Shown: positions 43,426 to 52,666 of the stretch, one piece after another
How positions within the stretch are numbered: position 1 is the first letter of the stretch
Layout: every line of letters begins with the position of its first letter
Assembly: GCF_002355435.1 (NCBI RefSeq)
Contig: NZ_AP017313.1
Coordinates: forward strand, 744,001-808,000
Length of the DNA: 64,000 nt
From: Mucilaginibacter gotjawali
Lineage (GTDB): Bacteria; Bacteroidota; Bacteroidia; Sphingobacteriales; Sphingobacteriaceae
Reading direction: 5' to 3'
Notes under the pieces: model-generated
What the model saw: only the letters and a program-made list of their open reading frames with translations
Told to the model about the DNA's origin: nothing
The model's database searches: none
Translations under genes and position numbers: made by a program

Positions 43426-46400
43426 ACTTCTGCTTTACTGTTTTCAGGGAAGTGCCCCTCCTTATAAAATATCCGCATCAAACTTGGTAAAACAATCAGC
43501 AACATGGGCAGCGCTACCACAAAGCCGCCAATTACGGCAATCGCCAAAGGCTGGTGCAATTGTGCGCCGGCGCCTATACCTAATGCCAGCGGCATCAAAG
43601 CGATGATTGCCCCCAGCGCCGTCATCAATTTGGGCCTTAAGCGGGTGGAGATGGAGTAGGTGACCGCTTCATCAATACTGTTCTCTACTTTTTTAGCCAG
43701 GTTTTCCAGCGCTCTTTGCTTAAACTGCAAGAAAGTAAAAATGGCGTTCTCGCCAATAATCCCAACGATCATGATCAGCCCGGTGTAGCTCCCCACGTTG
43801 AGCGGGGTATGGGTGACGAATAGCGCCAGGAAACTCCCGGAAATCCCCAAAACTGCTACAATTAAAATTAAAAATGCTATCCTGAATTGTTTGAACAGGA
43901 AAAGGATCACACAAAAAACCAGCAGGCTCGAAGTGATCAGGATGATCAGCAATTCTTTAAAGGATTGCTGCTGCTGGGCATAGTCGCCGCCATATTCAAC
44001 ATGATACCCCTGTGGCAGGCCAATTTTTTGTTTAATGCTTTTTTGGATCGCCGGAATCACCGAACCAAGGTCGCTACCCTCAAGGCGGGCGCTCACTACG
44101 CCCATGGATTGCAGGTTCTCCCGGTTGATTTCCGCATCCCCGGGTTTTAACTGTACCGATGCCAGTTCGCTGAGGGGCACCAGTTTGCCGCTGGGTACAA
44201 ATACGGTTTGATTCTCAATACCGGCAACATTTAAACCGCGGTTGCCCGGGTAAACCATCCGGATAGGATTTAATTGTTCGTTTTCAAGAATATTACCGAT
44301 CACATTTCCCTCCAATGCGGTTTGCACCTGGAACTGCAGACTGGCAGGCGTAATATTGTATTGGGCAAGTTTGCTGTAATAAGGATCGATACTTACCGAA
44401 GGGCCGGCAATCGTTATCCCGTCAAAAACATCGGCGGTGCCTTTTACATTGCGCACTACCTCAGCAACCTGTTTTGACAGGCTTTGCAACTTTTGCGGGT
44501 TATCGCCAAATATTTTTATTTCGATAGGTTGAATCGACGTCATCAGGTCGCCCAGCATATCGGTGATCACCTGGCCAAAATCAATTCTTAAGGCTGGCTG
44601 GTTGCCGGCTATTTTCTCTCTCAGTTCACTGATCACTTCTTCGGTGGTTTTATCCCGTTTCTTTTTTAACTGTATCAGGTAATCGCCACGGTTAGGTTCG
44701 GTAATAAAAAAACCCATTTCGGTGCCCGTACGCCTGGAGTAAGCTTCTACTTCGGGTTGTTTAATGATGATCTTTTCAATTTGCCGCAACATCCGGTCGG
44801 TTTCATCCAGCGAAGTGCCCGGCGGCGAAGAATAATCAAGCACAATACTGCCTTCATCCATCTCGGGGAGGAAGCCTGTTTCCAGCATTTTTGGTATAAT
44901 AACTATGGTGGCTATGGCGGCTGCGATGATAATTAAACTTACATAGGGCCTTAAAATAAACCACTTTACCCATTGTTGTTTTTTTACTTCGTGAGCTACC
45001 TCTTTTACTTCCCCGGCATAATCTTTCTTGTGCCGGCTCAGCAAAATATAAACCACCGGTAAGCCAATCCACGTAACAAAAAACGAGCAAACGAGCGTAA
45101 TGATCATGGTATTGGTGAGCACTTTAAAATAAGCGCCGGCAACCCCGGTCATCAATAAAAACGGAATGAATATGACGATAGTGCTGATGGACGAACCGAT
45201 CATCGCCGGGAAAAGGTAATCAATGGCTGTTTTTACCAGCTTTAAAGGATGTTCCTTCGGGTGCTCTTCATGCGTACGGTGAATTTGTTCAACTACTACG
45301 ATGGCATCGTCAATAATCAAACCCAAAGCGGCTGCAATGGCGCCCAGCGTCATAATATTAAAGGTGTAGCCTATACCATAAATCACCATCAAACTCAGGC
45401 AAAGGGTTATGGGTATAGTGATCAGGATCACCGCGCTGGCTTTGATGGAGCGCAGGAAAATAATGGCTACAATGATAGCCAGCAACAGCCCGATCCACAA
45501 ACTATCGCTTACACTTTTTATGGAATCCTTTACAAAATCAGCCTGTTCGTAATAAGGCTTTATGCTTACATCGTGCGGCAATATTTTTTGCAGCTGCGCC
45601 ACCTTGTCATCCATATCGCTTGACAGCGAAACCAGGTTGGCGTCCGGCTGTTTAATAACCGCTATTAAAACGCCGTCCTGCCCGTTGGCATTTATGCGGG
45701 TATATTCAATGCTTTCCTGTATGGCTATATCCGCAAAATCTTTAAGGCGCACCACCCTTTTCCGGTTATTGCTGATCACCAGGTTCTCTAATTGATCTTT
45801 AGCATTAATAGTGGCATCCGTAACGGTAAGGTAAAGCATTTTGTAATCAGCCAGGTAACCTTCTGACTTTACAAAATTGGTGGTGCTCAGCGTTGTATTG
45901 ATGATATCAGGCGTAAGGCCCAGCGAGCTCATTTTTTGTTTATTGAGCGTTAACCAGTATTCCTTGGCTTTGCCGCCGATCACCCTGATCTCCGAGATCC
46001 CGTCAACCTGCGACAAAAAAGGCTTTACCGTGTAAGTAGCCAGCTGCCGCAATTCAATCGCCGAGCGGGAATGACTCTCTAAAGTATACCCGCTCACCGG
46101 TAAAATAGAGGGGTTCATTTTTGCGGTGGTGATATTCACATCAGCGGGCAGGTCGTTTTTTATCTGGTTGATATTGGCCTGTAATTTGGTAAGGCTTTGG
46201 TCGATATCAACATCCCAACTCATGTAGGCTGATATTTCGCAGCTGCCCCTGCTGGTGGTACTGCGTACCATTTGCAGGCCGGGAGTTTGTTTAATAGCGT
46301 CCTCCAGCGGCTTGGTAACCGTTACCATCATTTTATTTACCGGCTGCAAACCCTCATCCGCAATAATTTTTATTTTCGGGAAGGTAATCTCCGGAAACAG

Positions 46401-46517
46401 GGAGGTTTGCAATTTGGAGTAAGCAAACAAACCGCCCATGATGATGATAGCCAAAACCAGGCTGATGGGCTTCCTGTGGCTTATAAAAGTATCTTTTATC
46501 TTTTCGGGGATAATCAT
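43404..46517 (-). CDS. RND efflux pump inner-membrane permease
   Basis: 1037 residues, the usual size, with twelve membrane helices and two periplasmic porter loops. The proton-relay pair is in GLIIDDAIVVVEQIH, the Asp-Asp form typical of the drug-exporting (AcrB-like) subgroup; metal pumps of the CusA/CzcA type have DGAVV instead. N-terminal TSLFPEITFPKIKI and the LNKQKMSSLGLTPDIINTTL porter region fit. It overlaps the adaptor gene by four bases (ATGA), so translation is coupled. The substrate is unknown. Confidence 0.92.
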   Translation of the reverse strand: MIIPEKIKDTFISHRKPISLVLAIIIMGGLFAYSKLQTSLFPEITFPKIKIIADEGLQPVNKMMVTVTKPLEDAIKQTPGLQMVRSTTSRGSCEISAYMSWDVDIDQSLTKLQANINQIKNDLPADVNITTAKMNPSILPVSGYTLESHSRSAIELRQLATYTVKPFLSQVDGISEIRVIGGKAKEYWLTLNKQKMSSLGLTPDIINTTLSTTNFVKSEGYLADYKMLYLTVTDATINAKDQLENLVISNNRKRVVRLKDFADIAIQESIEYTRINANGQDGVLIAVIKQPDANLVSLSSDMDDKVAQLQKILPHDVSIKPYYEQADFVKDSIKSVSDSLWIGLLLAIIVAIIFLRSIKASAVILITIPITLCLSLMVIYGIGYTFNIMTLGAIAAALGLIIDDAIVVVEQIHRTHEEHPKEHPLKLVKTAIDYLFPAMIGSSISTIVIFIPFLLMTGVAGAYFKVLTNTMIITLVCSFFVTWIGLPVVYILLSRHKKDYAGEVKEVAHEVKKQQWVKWFILRPYVSLIIIAAAIATIVIIPKMLETGFLPEMDEGSIVLDYSSPPGTSLDETDRMLRQIEKIIIKQPEVEAYSRRTGTEMGFFITEPNRGDYLIQLKKKRDKTTEEVISELREKIAGNQPALRIDFGQVITDMLGDLMTSIQPIEIKIFGDNPQKLQSLSKQVAEVVRNVKGTADVFDGITIAGPSVSIDPYYSKLAQYNITPASLQFQVQTALEGNVIGNILENEQLNPIRMVYPGNRGLNVAGIENQTVFVPSGKLVPLSELASVQLKPGDAEINRENLQSMGVVSARLEGSDLGSVIPAIQKSIKQKIGLPQGYHVEYGGDYAQQQQSFKELLIILITSSLLVFCVILFLFKQFRIAFLILIVAVLGISGSFLALFVTHTPLNVGSYTGLIMIVGIIGENAIFTFLQFKQRALENLAKKVENSIDEAVTYSISTRLRPKLMTALGAIIALMPLALGIGAGAQLHQPLAIAVIGGFVVALPMLLIVLPSLMRIFYKEGHFPENSKAEVNTNAHE

Positions 46518-47467
46518 TGCTTCACAATTTTAACTTTGGCAGTATCTGTAAGGCCATAATTCCCTGTAACAATAATTTTGTCCTGCGGCGAAAATTTGGG
46601 CGACAGGATCTCTACCCTATCCCCTGATTGTATGCCTTCTTTTACAGGCACCTTCACTGCAGTAGTATCGTTTAACAGTTTCATTACCCAAAATTCCGTT
46701 TGAGTTTCATTAGCCAGTATGGCCGATTTTGGCAAGGTAGCGGTATGGCTTTTTTCCGATTTTACAATCCTTGCCTTTGCCACCAGGTTTTCAGGTATTT
46801 GCTGGCTGGAATTGATGCCGATGACAACCCCCTGTGTTTGGGCAACGGTATCCACTGATGGCATAAATGATTTTACTGTGCCAACTATCTTTGTGCCCCC
46901 GGGAAGCGTAAGGTCAACATTCTGGCCCATTTTTACATATTGTTTCAGCTCATAAGGCAACTGCATTAAAAATACAAAGCTGGAGCGGTCGCTGATTACT
47001 GCCAGCGCTTCGCCGTCCTGCACATAGTCGCCGGTTTGGTGGCTTAAGGCCGAAATATAACCCGATGCTGAAGCCTTTATTTTATTTACGCCCGAAAATT
47101 TAAAGCTGGTATCCAGTACATTAATGCTGTTGCCAATGGTTTGTGCTTCCTTAGTTTTAACCGTAAAAAGTACCTGGCCCTTGCTTACATTTTGCCCCGG
47201 CTGTACATTTGATTGGGTGATATAGCCAATCGCGTTTGATTTTACATAATTTTTTTGCAGCGTGGTTGAGGTCGCATTCAGGTCGATATAATCAACCAGG
47301 GTGCTGTCGTTAACCGTTGTAACGCCAACAGGAGTTTGCGAGGTTACTTTAGCGTCCTCATCATCGGCTCCGCTGTCCTTTCCCTTGCACGAATACAGCA
47401 ATACCGGGATGGCTATTATCAAATAGAATTGCCGGATAGCAGTATATTTACTGTTTAATGTTTTCAT
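46514..47467 (-). CDS. RND periplasmic adaptor lipoprotein (membrane fusion protein)
   Basis: 317 residues. Lipobox LLYSC near 26-30; biotinyl-lipoyl-like halves (about 75-140; IGYITQSNVQPGQNVSKGQV and IKASASGYISALSHQTGDYV), then beta-barrel and membrane-proximal domains (GGTKIVGTVKSFMPSVDTVA; TQTEFWVMKLLNDTTAVKVP). The long alpha-helical hairpin of AcrA is short or absent here. Links the RND permease to the TolC protein. Starts two bases after the TolC stop. Confidence 0.9.
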   Translation of the reverse strand: MKTLNSKYTAIRQFYLIIAIPVLLYSCKGKDSGADDEDAKVTSQTPVGVTTVNDSTLVDYIDLNATSTTLQKNYVKSNAIGYITQSNVQPGQNVSKGQVLFTVKTKEAQTIGNSINVLDTSFKFSGVNKIKASASGYISALSHQTGDYVQDGEALAVISDRSSFVFLMQLPYELKQYVKMGQNVDLTLPGGTKIVGTVKSFMPSVDTVAQTQGVVIGINSSQQIPENLVAKARIVKSEKSHTATLPKSAILANETQTEFWVMKLLNDTTAVKVPVKEGIQSGDRVEILSPKFSPQDKIIVTGNYGLTDTAKVKIVKQ

Positions 47468-47468
47468 G

Positions 47469-48704
47469 TTACCTGTTATAGTAATTCAGCTGGTTAATAA
47501 GCTGCAGTTTAGTAATATTGGTGGTGGTACGTAAGTTTTTTATGGTCAGATAGTTGTTGATGGCAAGTATCAGGTCGGCTATGCGTACATCGCCGGTTTG
47601 CAGCAGGTCGCTGTCAACTTTTACCAGGCTTTCGGTATATTTTATCTGTTCGTCAATTTGTTTCAGCAGGTTATCATTTTCGCTGATTTGCTGGTTCAGC
47701 TGTGCTATCTGTTGTTTAAACTGTACGTTAAAAAAAGCTTTGTAATTTTGGCGGGTGTCTTCTTCCAGGCTGATTTTCCGGTATTGCATTTTGCGCTGCC
47801 CGCCATCGTATATCGGCATGGTAAAAGTAAAGCCGGCACTCACGCCAAAATTTTTATAGGCCTGGCCCATAAAATCGGAGTTATACCCACCATCCGCAGT
47901 AACGCTTAATTTAGGTTTATAACTAAAATCAACCAGTTGCCGGCTATTTACCAGCTTCAAACTATCCAGTTTATATTGCCTGAAAAAAATAGAGGTATTT
48001 GGGTCGGGAAGAATTGGTTTTTGGATGACAGGTTCCGCCAGCTCAATCATACTGGTATCGGCAACCCCCGCCAAATAATTCAGCGTTGAGTAATCGTTTT
48101 TATAGAGCAGCCGTGCTTGCAATAGCGCTAATTGCTGTTGTTTTAGGGTTACCAAAAAGGTAAGGTAATCGCTCTGACGGTATACATTGGCACGGGTAAG
48201 TTTTTTAAGCAGGTCCTCTTCTTTGCTAAGCAATGCGATCACTTCCTGGTTAAACCGTACCTGTAACAGATCGCCGTAAGCAGTAATGTATTGGGTAGTA
48301 ATTGCTTTTTTCAGGTCCTGCTCTGATATTTTGGTGGTATTGCCAATCGACTGCGATTGCAGTGTTATCGCATCCAATTGGGCGTTTATATTTTTTTTAC
48401 CGATGATGGTTTTATTCGCGCTCATCAGGGCATTCAGCGTATGTTCATTGGTAATCGCGCTGGCATATCCATACCCGCCAATTACAGGCGCGTACAAGCC
48501 GCCGCTATTGGCATTTACCTGGGGTTTTAACCCGGCGAGCAGGCGCAGGCTGTCAACGGAATTTGAGGCAACCTGGTTATGCAGGTCTTTCAGTAAAGGG
48601 CTGTTGTTTTTTGCAACATCAAGGTAATGATCAAGCGTGTAAGTTTGTGCCAGCGAAACTGAACAGGTAAATAAACAGAAGATCAGGCCGTATAAAAATT
48701 TCAT
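47469..48704 (-). CDS. TolC family outer-membrane efflux channel
   Basis: 411 residues. Signal peptide (about 1-19, ending SLAQ), then the two coiled-coil repeats of the TolC fold: YLDVAKNNSPLLKDLHNQVA, TISEQDLKKAITTQYITAYG, and in the second half VDFSYKPKLSVTADGGYNSD, PIYDGGQRKMQYRKISLEED. First gene of the efflux operon. A 531-base repeat-rich gap separates it from a two-component system on the same strand. Confidence 0.9.
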   Translation of the reverse strand: MKFLYGLIFCLFTCSVSLAQTYTLDHYLDVAKNNSPLLKDLHNQVASNSVDSLRLLAGLKPQVNANSGGLYAPVIGGYGYASAITNEHTLNALMSANKTIIGKKNINAQLDAITLQSQSIGNTTKISEQDLKKAITTQYITAYGDLLQVRFNQEVIALLSKEEDLLKKLTRANVYRQSDYLTFLVTLKQQQLALLQARLLYKNDYSTLNYLAGVADTSMIELAEPVIQKPILPDPNTSIFFRQYKLDSLKLVNSRQLVDFSYKPKLSVTADGGYNSDFMGQAYKNFGVSAGFTFTMPIYDGGQRKMQYRKISLEEDTRQNYKAFFNVQFKQQIAQLNQQISENDNLLKQIDEQIKYTESLVKVDSDLLQTGDVRIADLILAINNYLTIKNLRTTTNITKLQLINQLNYYNR

Positions 48705-49235
48705 TCAATGTGCTGAAAAGGGTATTTATGTAGCTAAACTAAAACTTAATTTTGGATTATTTTGGGATGGGGAAGATTTTTGTTTTTAAAAACAACCGGT
48801 TTTGAACCGTTTAGTTTTAACAGAATGCATTGTAGAGGCAACCTCTTTGTAGCCTCAAGTCGCAATGATAATATTGCCCCGTCGGGTTTACTCAATGGGC
48901 GAAGGGTAGCCTCTAACGAGGCCATATTGTTTTGTTTTTATTTTCTACAAATGTTATACCCCGATGGGGTATAAAAATGCAAGGTGTCCGGGTTTTGTTT
49001 TAAGTGATGGGTGCTTGTTTTTACGGACAGATGCTTAAATAGTCTGCTTTTTACCACGCTGCCTCATAGAGGCAACCCCTTTGTAGCCTCAAATCGCAAA
49101 TATAATATTGCCCCGTCGGGGGTTACCCAACCGGCGGACGGGAGATGAATTTGTGATTGTTTTTGGATAGAGGTGATTTTTATAAGCATTTTTCATAGCG
49201 ATGTATTTCAACCCATCGCTATCAGCTGTTCTGCT
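48705..49235. repeat. Repeat-filled intergenic region upstream of the efflux operon
   Basis: Two copies of a word string (AGAGGCAACC, CTTTGTAGCCTCAA, CGCAA..ATAATATTGCCCCG) lie at about 48832-48892 and 49070-49125. ATATTGCCCCGTCGGGG resembles the array unit at 33700. A 17-base palindrome ATACCCCGATGGGGTAT sits at 48956-48972, and ATAGCGATG / CATCGCTAT at 49195-49222. No gene is seen. The promoter of the efflux operon should be at 48720-48780. Confidence 0.6.
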
Positions 49236-50525
49236 TTAAAACCCAGCCGTAAACGTATGATACACACCCTCAAAACTATACTTTAGAGAGAAACCAAAAT
49301 TTCCGCAGATTTGTTTTGATATCGTTAACCCTAATCCGCTGCCTTCTGATCCTGATGATTTATGGAAACGGGTAAATATCTTTTCCTCATTCAGCTCCGC
49401 TCCATTCCCGGTATTTTGCACCATCAAGCTATCGCCGGTTAAACTAATCACTACTTCGCCACCAGTATAATTATGCCTGATGGCATTGCTAATGAGGTTA
49501 CTTAATAAAACTTCAGTAAGGTAGGGGCTGGCGTAAATTTCCTTGTCATGTAAACTGCAAGTTACTTTTAAATTTTTGTCCTGGAAGATCTCTTCAAACT
49601 GCGTGACCATTTCTTCAGTTAGTTCCCGCAGATTGATCTTTTGCTGCTCATGCAGCAAGCGGTTCTCAATTTTTACCAGTAGTAAAAGAGATTGATTCAG
49701 CCGGTTCAGGCGTGACACTGCGCTGTACAGGTCGTTTAACAACTTGCTTTGTCTTTCGTTAAAGTTTTCTGTTTGGATTAGTGTATCCAGCTTGGAATTA
49801 ATAACGGCTATCGGCGTCATTAATTCGTGCGAGGCATTTTCGGTAAATATTTTCAGGTCCTTGTAATCATGTTTTGCCCTGGAGGCCATATCCACCACTA
49901 CCGTATTTAATTCGTCAAATTCATCAATATCAGTTTCCAGTTTGGGGATCTCGCGGGTATCGGCGACGTTAAACAGCCGCAGCTCTTTCATAATGTTGTA
50001 AAAAGGCTTCCACAGGCGGTTTAAAATAAAGCGGTTGGTCACCAGCAAAACCAGCAGCAGCAATAAAATAACGGCAATGGTAATGGTAAAGATCAGCCGG
50101 ATCAGGTCTTCCGTTTCTACCTTCGATTCAACAATCAGGATCTTATAATATTTATCACCAACCGTTACCGATGTGATCAGCCCGCGCCCCGATTCGTATT
50201 CGCCTTCACTCCGGTGTTTATGCCGTTTAACGCCTTTATCCCTGTCCCATCGTTTGTAATACTCTGTATTGATAAATTCGCGTTTTATCGAACCCGGTTT
50301 GGCTTCGCTAAAAGTGATCTGCTGGTCGTTTGATTCAAATGTCTGGGGTAAGTGATGGTTAAGCGCAACGTATTCAAATATCTCCTGCTCCTCAACCTTA
50401 AGGTCCTGGTCCTTTTGCCGGGTCAATATCCAGCTGATGGCCTGGTAATAAATAATACCGGTAATCAGCAATACAACCACGGTGGTTGCCAGGTTTACAT
50501 AATTATAGCGGGTCTGCAGCTTCAT
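49236..50525 (-). CDS. Sensor histidine kinase
   Basis: 429 residues with two membrane helices (about 11-33 and 145-168) around a periplasmic sensor loop. The phospho-acceptor is in TENASHELMTPIAVINSKLD; the ATPase has NLISNAIRHN and GSGLGLTISKQI. The ATG overlaps the response-regulator stop by one base (TAATG). It forms a pair with the regulator at 50525-51199, and may control the efflux operon 531 bases downstream, as CusRS- or RprXY-like pairs do; this is inferred from position. Confidence 0.92.
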   Translation of the reverse strand: MKLQTRYNYVNLATTVVVLLITGIIYYQAISWILTRQKDQDLKVEEQEIFEYVALNHHLPQTFESNDQQITFSEAKPGSIKREFINTEYYKRWDRDKGVKRHKHRSEGEYESGRGLITSVTVGDKYYKILIVESKVETEDLIRLIFTITIAVILLLLLVLLVTNRFILNRLWKPFYNIMKELRLFNVADTREIPKLETDIDEFDELNTVVVDMASRAKHDYKDLKIFTENASHELMTPIAVINSKLDTLIQTENFNERQSKLLNDLYSAVSRLNRLNQSLLLLVKIENRLLHEQQKINLRELTEEMVTQFEEIFQDKNLKVTCSLHDKEIYASPYLTEVLLSNLISNAIRHNYTGGEVVISLTGDSLMVQNTGNGAELNEEKIFTRFHKSSGSEGSGLGLTISKQICGNFGFSLKYSFEGVYHTFTAGF

Positions 50526-51199
50526 TATTCGGTAAATTTATAACCCATGCCGTAAGCGGCCTGGATGTAATCGTGGCAGCCGGCTTCCATTAATTTTTTG
50601 CGCAGGTTTTTAATATGCGAATAGATAAAATCAAAGTTATTGGCCATATCAATACCATCACCCCATAAATGTTCAGCAATGGCATTTTTTGATACTACTT
50701 TTCCTTTGTTCGCAATAAAATAAAGCAGCAGTGCATATTCTTTACGGGTTAGCTTTACGGGCAAATGCTCTACTTTAACTTCTTTAGCCAGCAGGTCGAT
50801 GTTGAGTTCATTAAACAGCAGCAGGTTGCTGCCGTTAAATGTTTTGCGGCGGATAATGGCCGATACCCGCGCCTTTAACTCGGACAGATGAAAAGGTTTT
50901 ACCAGGTAGTCGTCGGCGCCAAGGTTAAGGCCATCAAGCCGGTCGTCAAGGGAATTTTTTGCCGAGATAATAAGCACGCCATCAGGATGATTATTGGCTT
51001 TAAGTTCCTTCAGGATATCCATACCATTGCCACCCGGAAGGGTAATGTCGAGCAAAATACAATCATACCGGTACATGCTGATCTTACTCAGCGCGGCAGG
51101 ATAATTAGCAGCCGTTTCGCAAATATTGCCGTCTTCAGAAAAGTATTCTTCTATACTTTCCCTTAATCCTTCCTCATCTTCAATGATCAGTATTTTCAA
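50525..51199 (-). CDS. OmpR/PhoB-type response regulator (TTG start)
   Basis: 224 residues from TTG at 51199, giving (M)KILIIEDEEGLRESIEEYF, the normal receiver start; an upstream ATG at 51283 would add 28 atypical residues. Receiver domain (about 1-115): acidic IIEDEE, phospho-Asp in YDCILLDITLPGGNG, and the switch Lys in DDYLVKPFH. The C-terminal winged helix (about 128-224) has LTRKEYALLLYFIANKGKVV and IYSHIKNLRKKL ... AAYGMGYKF. Confidence 0.9.
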   Translation of the reverse strand: MKILIIEDEEGLRESIEEYFSEDGNICETAANYPAALSKISMYRYDCILLDITLPGGNGMDILKELKANNHPDGVLIISAKNSLDDRLDGLNLGADDYLVKPFHLSELKARVSAIIRRKTFNGSNLLLFNELNIDLLAKEVKVEHLPVKLTRKEYALLLYFIANKGKVVSKNAIAEHLWGDGIDMANNFDFIYSHIKNLRKKLMEAGCHDYIQAAYGMGYKFTE

Positions 51200-51261
51200 A
51201 ACTGTTTTTTTGTTAAAGGTACAAACACAAAGTTGGAAAGATTTTGGATAATTTGTCTGAA

Positions 51262-51405
51262 CACGATTTACAGGGTTTAACACGATTTAACGATTTTAAC
51301 ACAATTTACAGGATATTTGCGTTAATCCTGTTTATCGTGTCCAGATGAGGATATTTGCATTTAATCCTGTTTATCTTTAAAATCATTAAATCGTGTTAAA
51401 AATCG
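51262..51405. repeat. ACACGATTT / AATCCTGTTT word inverted repeat
   Basis: Left: AACACGATTTACAGGGTTTA, ACACGATTTAACGATTTTAA. Right: TTAATCCTGTTTATCGTGT, TTAATCCTGTTTATC, AAATCGTGTTAAAAATCGTG. The halves complement each other. It sits between the response regulator and the EamA gene. Confidence 0.6.
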
Positions 51406-51411
51406 TGTAAT

Positions 51412-51828
51412 ATGTGGTGGATCTTCGCATTACTCTCGGCATTTTTTGCGGCGCTTACCGCAATTTTTGCAAAAGTTGGTATCAAAGGGGTTGATACCGA
51501 CCTGGCAACAGCCATCCGTACCGTGGTAATATTGCTCATCGCCTGGGCAATTGTCATTTTCCGGGGTGGCGAATGGTCTGTAAGCGGCCTTACCAAAACC
51601 AACTGGATCTTTTTGATCCTGTCGGGCTGCGCCACCGGCCTTTCGTGGATCTGTTATTTTAAGGCATTGCAATTGGGCAAAGTTTCGCAGGTGGCGCCTA
51701 TTGATAAGCTGAGCGTGGCCCTGGCCATTATTTTAGCAGTTGTATTTTTAAAGGAGACATTGAATATTAAACAAATAATAGGCGCCCTGCTGATCATCAG
51801 CGGAAGCATAGTATTGATTTTTGCATAA
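51412..51828 (+). CDS. Half-size EamA-type membrane transporter
   Basis: 138 residues, four to five helices: a single EamA unit instead of the usual two, as in SMR-like short members that work as dimers. Motifs: MWWIFALLSAFFAALTAIFA, CATGLSWICYFKALQLG, QVAPIDKLSVALAIILAVVF and LKETLNIKQIIGALLIISGS. Substrate unknown. Confidence 0.88.
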   Translation: MWWIFALLSAFFAALTAIFAKVGIKGVDTDLATAIRTVVILLIAWAIVIFRGGEWSVSGLTKTNWIFLILSGCATGLSWICYFKALQLGKVSQVAPIDKLSVALAIILAVVFLKETLNIKQIIGALLIISGSIVLIFA

Positions 51829-51932
51829 TATTTTCATTTCTGCAAAACAATTAGTGATATCCGTCACATTTTGCAAAAAATGTAAAAAAAGCTCTTGTTC
51901 TTTCGCATTTTTTTATAACTTGCCCATCGTAT

Positions 51933-52550
51933 ATGAGGACAAAGCTATTAACCCTGATTATCCTTTTCTTTGCAGTTATTGTATGCTGCAATACCGCATA
52001 TGCCCGAAAAAAATCTTCCAGAGCACATAAAAGAAGGATGGCCAGGGTTGCTCATTTACGTTATAAGATCAATACCCGGGATTTTCATCCCATCAATTTT
52101 GATACCGACAGTATTTCCGGTGACAACATCGTAAACTTTGCACAAACTTTAATTGGCACCCCTTACCGCCCTGCTACTTCTGATCCGGCAGTTGGCTTTG
52201 ACTGCTCGGGCTTTGTGCATTATGTGTTTAAATATTTTAATGTTGACGTACCGCGTTCATCGGGCGATTTTATTGATGTGGGCGAAAAAATAAAAATGGA
52301 AGATGCCCGTCCCGGCGATATCATCGTTTTTACCAGCCCTACTGACAGGCACCGCATCGGGCATGTAGGCATTGTGCTCCATAACGGCGGCGATGATTTT
52401 ACGTTTATCCATTCCACTTCCGGCAAAGAATATGGCGTTACCATTACCGCTATGGACGATACTTACCGCCGCCGCTTTGTTCAGGTGATCCGCGTATTAA
52501 AACAAAATGATATACCTGGAATCATTCCTCCAATCGCGTTAAGTTTTTAG
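51933..52550 (+). CDS. NlpC/P60 (C40) cell-wall hydrolase
   Basis: 205 residues. Signal peptide (about 1-25), a basic linker (ARKKSSRAHKRRMARVAHL), then the C40 domain (about 65-195). Catalytic Cys is in VGFDCSGFVHYVF, the His in RIGHVGIVLHNG, and a polar third residue in FIHSTSGKEYG. Such enzymes cut D-Glu-diaminopimelate bonds in peptidoglycan stem peptides. Confidence 0.92.
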   Translation: MRTKLLTLIILFFAVIVCCNTAYARKKSSRAHKRRMARVAHLRYKINTRDFHPINFDTDSISGDNIVNFAQTLIGTPYRPATSDPAVGFDCSGFVHYVFKYFNVDVPRSSGDFIDVGEKIKMEDARPGDIIVFTSPTDRHRIGHVGIVLHNGGDDFTFIHSTSGKEYGVTITAMDDTYRRRFVQVIRVLKQNDIPGIIPPIALSF

Positions 52551-52666
52551 CCTTATTGTAACAATAACACTAATTTGGTAACAATTACTTTACGTCAGGC
52601 TAAAATCCAGTTTTAATCCAGTTTTACTTATCTATTTTTGCGCCAATATTTACATAGGCGTATTAC

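Noticed and set aside
43404..46517. Metal efflux pump of the CusA/CzcA type
   Set aside because: The proton-relay motif is Asp-Asp (GLIIDDAIVVVE) rather than the DGAVV form of metal pumps; left as a general RND pump.
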